Positions 62,242-64,000 of a DNA stretch of 64,000 bases are shown here, in pieces; position 1 is the stretch's first letter, and every line of letters begins with the position of its first letter. A program made the translations under genes and the position numbers. The notes under the pieces are model-generated. The model saw nothing but the letters and a program-made list of their open reading frames with translations. It searched no databases and had not been told where the DNA came from. The stretch covers positions 9,099-73,098 of the forward strand of contig JBHGBM010000021.1 of NCBI GenBank assembly GCA_041946965.1, read 5' to 3'. This DNA is from JBHGBM01 sp041946965. Its GTDB lineage: Bacteria > Acidobacteriota > Terriglobia > Bryobacterales > Bryobacteraceae.

Positions 62242-63065
62242 GCCAATTCCAGCCGGAAGCTGATGTCGGTGGCGCGCGCCGAGTGCGTGATGGCGCCGCT
62301 CGAAACGTAATCCGCGCCCGCTTCCGCGTAGGCGCGCACGTTCTCCAGCTTGATGCCGCCCGAAAGCTCCACCTTGGCGCGTCCCGCAATCACGCGCACC
62401 CATTCGGCGGCTTCGGCAGGAGTCAGGTTATCGAGCAGCAGGCGCGGCGCCCCGCAGGCCAGCGCTTCATCGAGTTCCGCGCGCGTGCGCACTTCGATCT
62501 CGATGGGGAGACCGCCGGCGCGCGCTCTCTCCAGCGCCGCCCGCACGCCGCCCGCCGCCGCGATGTGGTTGTTCTTGATCAGAATGGCGTCAAACAAGCC
62601 CATGCGATGGTTCACCGCGCCGCCCGCCGCCGCCGCCATCTTTTCCAGACGCCTCAGCCCCGGCGTGGTCTTGCGCGTATCCAGCACCTTGCAGCCGGTG
62701 CCCTCCACCGCATCCGCGTACGCCCGCGCCGCGGTCGCGATGCCGCTCAGCCGTTGCAAAAAATTCAGCGCCGTGCGCTCGCATTCGAGCAGCGTGCGCG
62801 CGCGGCCGCGCACGGTCGCGATCACCTCGCCGCCGCTCACCCGCTCGCCGTCGCCCCGCAGGACCTGAAGCTCCTCCACGCCGCCGCGTTCGCCATAGAT
62901 CAACGCCAGCAGCTCCATGCCCGCCAGCACCTGCGGCTCGCGCGCCAGGAAGCGCCCGCGCGCCATGCGGTCCGCCGGCACGCAGGCCTGCGAGGTGACG
63001 TCGCCCGCGCCGATGTCTTCGGCCAACGCCCGCCGCACCGCATCCACGATCTCCGGGTGGGCCAT
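62238..63065 (-). CDS. nadC: Nicotinate-nucleotide pyrophosphorylase (quinolinate phosphoribosyltransferase)
   Basis: 275 residues. NadC makes nicotinate mononucleotide from quinolinate and PRPP in NAD synthesis. Motifs: AEDIGAGDVTSQA, ERTALNFLQRLSGIAT, DTRKTTPGLRRLEK, NHRMGLFDAILIKNNH, EIEVRT and LSGGI near the C-terminus. The ATG at 63065 has GGAG five to six bases upstream; a GTG at 63071 overlapping the valS stop is an alternative. It overlaps birA as GTGA. Confidence 0.95.
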   Translation of the reverse strand: MAHPEIVDAVRRALAEDIGAGDVTSQACVPADRMARGRFLAREPQVLAGMELLALIYGERGGVEELQVLRGDGERVSGGEVIATVRGRARTLLECERTALNFLQRLSGIATAARAYADAVEGTGCKVLDTRKTTPGLRRLEKMAAAAGGAVNHRMGLFDAILIKNNHIAAAGGVRAALERARAGGLPIEIEVRTRAELDEALACGAPRLLLDNLTPAEAAEWVRVIAGRAKVELSGGIKLENVRAYAEAGADYVSSGAITHSARATDISFRLELA

Positions 63066-63067
63066 GG

Positions 63068-64000
63068 TCACTCCAGCGCCGCGCGGACCTTGGCGAGCTG
63101 CGCCTCGTAGTCCGCCAGCTTGCGGCGGATGCTCTCCACCACGTGCGCCGGAGCGCGGCTCAGAAAGGTCTTGTCGGCAAGCTGCCGGTTGGAGTTGGCG
63201 ATGTTCTTCTCGAGCTGCTCGCGCTCCTTAGCCAGCCGCTTGCGCTGCGCCTCCAGCTCAGAACGCGGCACGTTCAGCACCAGGTCGAACTCCGGCGTGG
63301 AGCGCACCGCGCCGGCATCCTTGGGAGCGGCCCCGGCCGCCAGCGCCAGCGTCACGTTGGCCAGTTTCCGGATCGCCTCGGCGTGCTTCCGCGCCACCTC
63401 CAGCGCGTCCCCGCGCGAATACAGCGACCCTTCGAGCGGCGCCTTCGGATCCAGCTTCATCTCCGTGCGCAGCGTGCGCGCCAGCGTGACGATGTCCTGA
63501 AGCGTTCCGATCTCCCGCTCCGCGGCTGCATCCGTGTTTTCGATCCGCGCCTGCGGATATTGCGCCAGCGCGATCGACGCCGGACGCGCCGCGCCGCCCT
63601 TCACCCGCTGCCACAACTCCTCGGTCAGGAACGGCATCACGGGATGCAGCAGCCGCAGCGCCGTCTCGAACGCGGCCAGGATGTTGCGCCAGTCGTTATC
63701 GATCCCCGAGTTCTCGCGGAAGCGCAGCTTCTTCAGCTCCAGGTACCAGTCGCAGAACTCGTGCCAGAAGAACCGCCACAGCGCCTGCGCGGCTTCGTGA
63801 TACCGGTACTGCTCGATGGCGCGGTTGGCCTGTTCCGCGCAGGCGTTCAGGCGGCTGAAGATCCAGCGGTCTTCAACCGAAGCCTCCGCGCGGGCGCCGC
63901 TCCAGTACGTTTCCAGGGCGTCGGGGACCCACGGCTCCACGCCCGAGCGCTCCATGTTCAGGAACAGGAAGCGCGCCGCGTTCCAGATCTTGTTGGCGAA
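63068..64000 (-). CDS. valS: Valyl-tRNA synthetase, C-terminal part (runs off the window)
   Basis: 311 residues of the C-terminal end. FANKIWNAARFLF at the window edge is the ValS segment after the KMSKS loop. The anticodon-binding domain follows (ANRAIEQYRYHEAAQALWRFFWHEFCDWYLELKK, PFLTEELWQRV), then a linker and the C-terminal coiled-coil arm (LEAQRKRLAKEREQLEKNI, ADKTFLSRAPAHVVESIRRKLADYEAQLAKV). The catalytic HIGH and KMSKS motifs lie outside. It heads the visible operon valS-nadC-birA-coaX-unknown. Confidence 0.92.
   Translation of the reverse strand, partial: FANKIWNAARFLFLNMERSGVEPWVPDALETYWSGARAEASVEDRWIFSRLNACAEQANRAIEQYRYHEAAQALWRFFWHEFCDWYLELKKLRFRENSGIDNDWRNILAAFETALRLLHPVMPFLTEELWQRVKGGAARPASIALAQYPQARIENTDAAAEREIGTLQDIVTLARTLRTEMKLDPKAPLEGSLYSRGDALEVARKHAEAIRKLANVTLALAAGAAPKDAGAVRSTPEFDLVLNVPRSELEAQRKRLAKEREQLEKNIANSNRQLADKTFLSRAPAHVVESIRRKLADYEAQLAKVRAALE

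Noticed and set aside
1..64000. CRISPR arrays, rRNA, tRNA genes, insertion sequences and integrase genes
   Set aside because: Scanning by eye showed no regularly spaced repeats, no conserved RNA gene sequences and no transposase-like protein. A profile search would be needed to exclude short or divergent ones.

Overview
The window is GC-rich, densely coded chromosomal DNA that looks like an Acidobacterium of the Bryobacterales/Solibacter type. This is inferred from content: three very large Oar-like TonB-dependent receptors with an N-terminal carboxypeptidase-regulatory domain, a VWFA protein of the acidobacterial kind, Tat-exported sulfatases and oxidoreductases, a ThuA-like protein and an LssY_C protein. 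I saw no rRNA, tRNA, CRISPR array or transposase.

Layout. 1-7590 (minus): a Tad/Flp pilus operon read as PilZ protein, two TadE-like pseudopilins, a TadG-like protein, a GT-C-like membrane protein, Flp pilin, CpaB, the CpaC secretin and the start of a CpaE/TadZ-like protein that runs off the left edge. 7802-13748 (plus): a NarL-type regulator, a ThuA-like protein and a giant hybrid histidine kinase. 13757-16218 (minus): a Tat-exported FAD oxidoreductase translationally coupled to a very compact NrfA-like pentaheme cytochrome. 16297-18652 (plus): argC-argB-argA. 18783-23604: a molybdopterin-binding-domain protein, a VWA protein, a secreted TIM-barrel-like protein (minus), a decayed aldehyde dehydrogenase fragment and a SnoaL-like protein.

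23667-31337 (minus) is a seven-gene co-directional cluster: FadR-type regulator, split transketolase (two genes), lactate-permease-family transporter, sulfatase, DUF296 protein and a Tat-signalled LarA homologue. Its promoter faces that of a TonB-dependent receptor (31506), with a GT-N3-AC palindrome midway between the two promoters. The receptor is followed by two tandem secreted ADP-ribosylglycohydrolase-fold proteins. 37419-48117 looks like an arabinose-glycan locus: receptor, double-nitrilase protein, GH51, GH127 and a divergent sulfatase. I read 23667-48117 as a broad uptake and degradation region for a sulfated, arabinose-containing or hydroxy-acid-containing substrate. The substrate is inference.

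48155-64000 is mixed: a DHH-like protein coupled to a YkgJ-type cysteine-cluster protein, a third receptor, an MDR dehydrogenase divergent from threonine synthase, an LssY_C protein, a third sulfatase divergent from a small membrane protein, an M50 protease, and a housekeeping operon valS-nadC-birA-coaX-(unknown) on the minus strand.

Two genome-style traits recur. Several genes have a -10 hexamer 6-9 bases before the start codon and no ribosome-binding site, which suggests leaderless mRNAs, often at divergent pairs. Several convergent genes also have stop codons that abut with 0-1 base between them.
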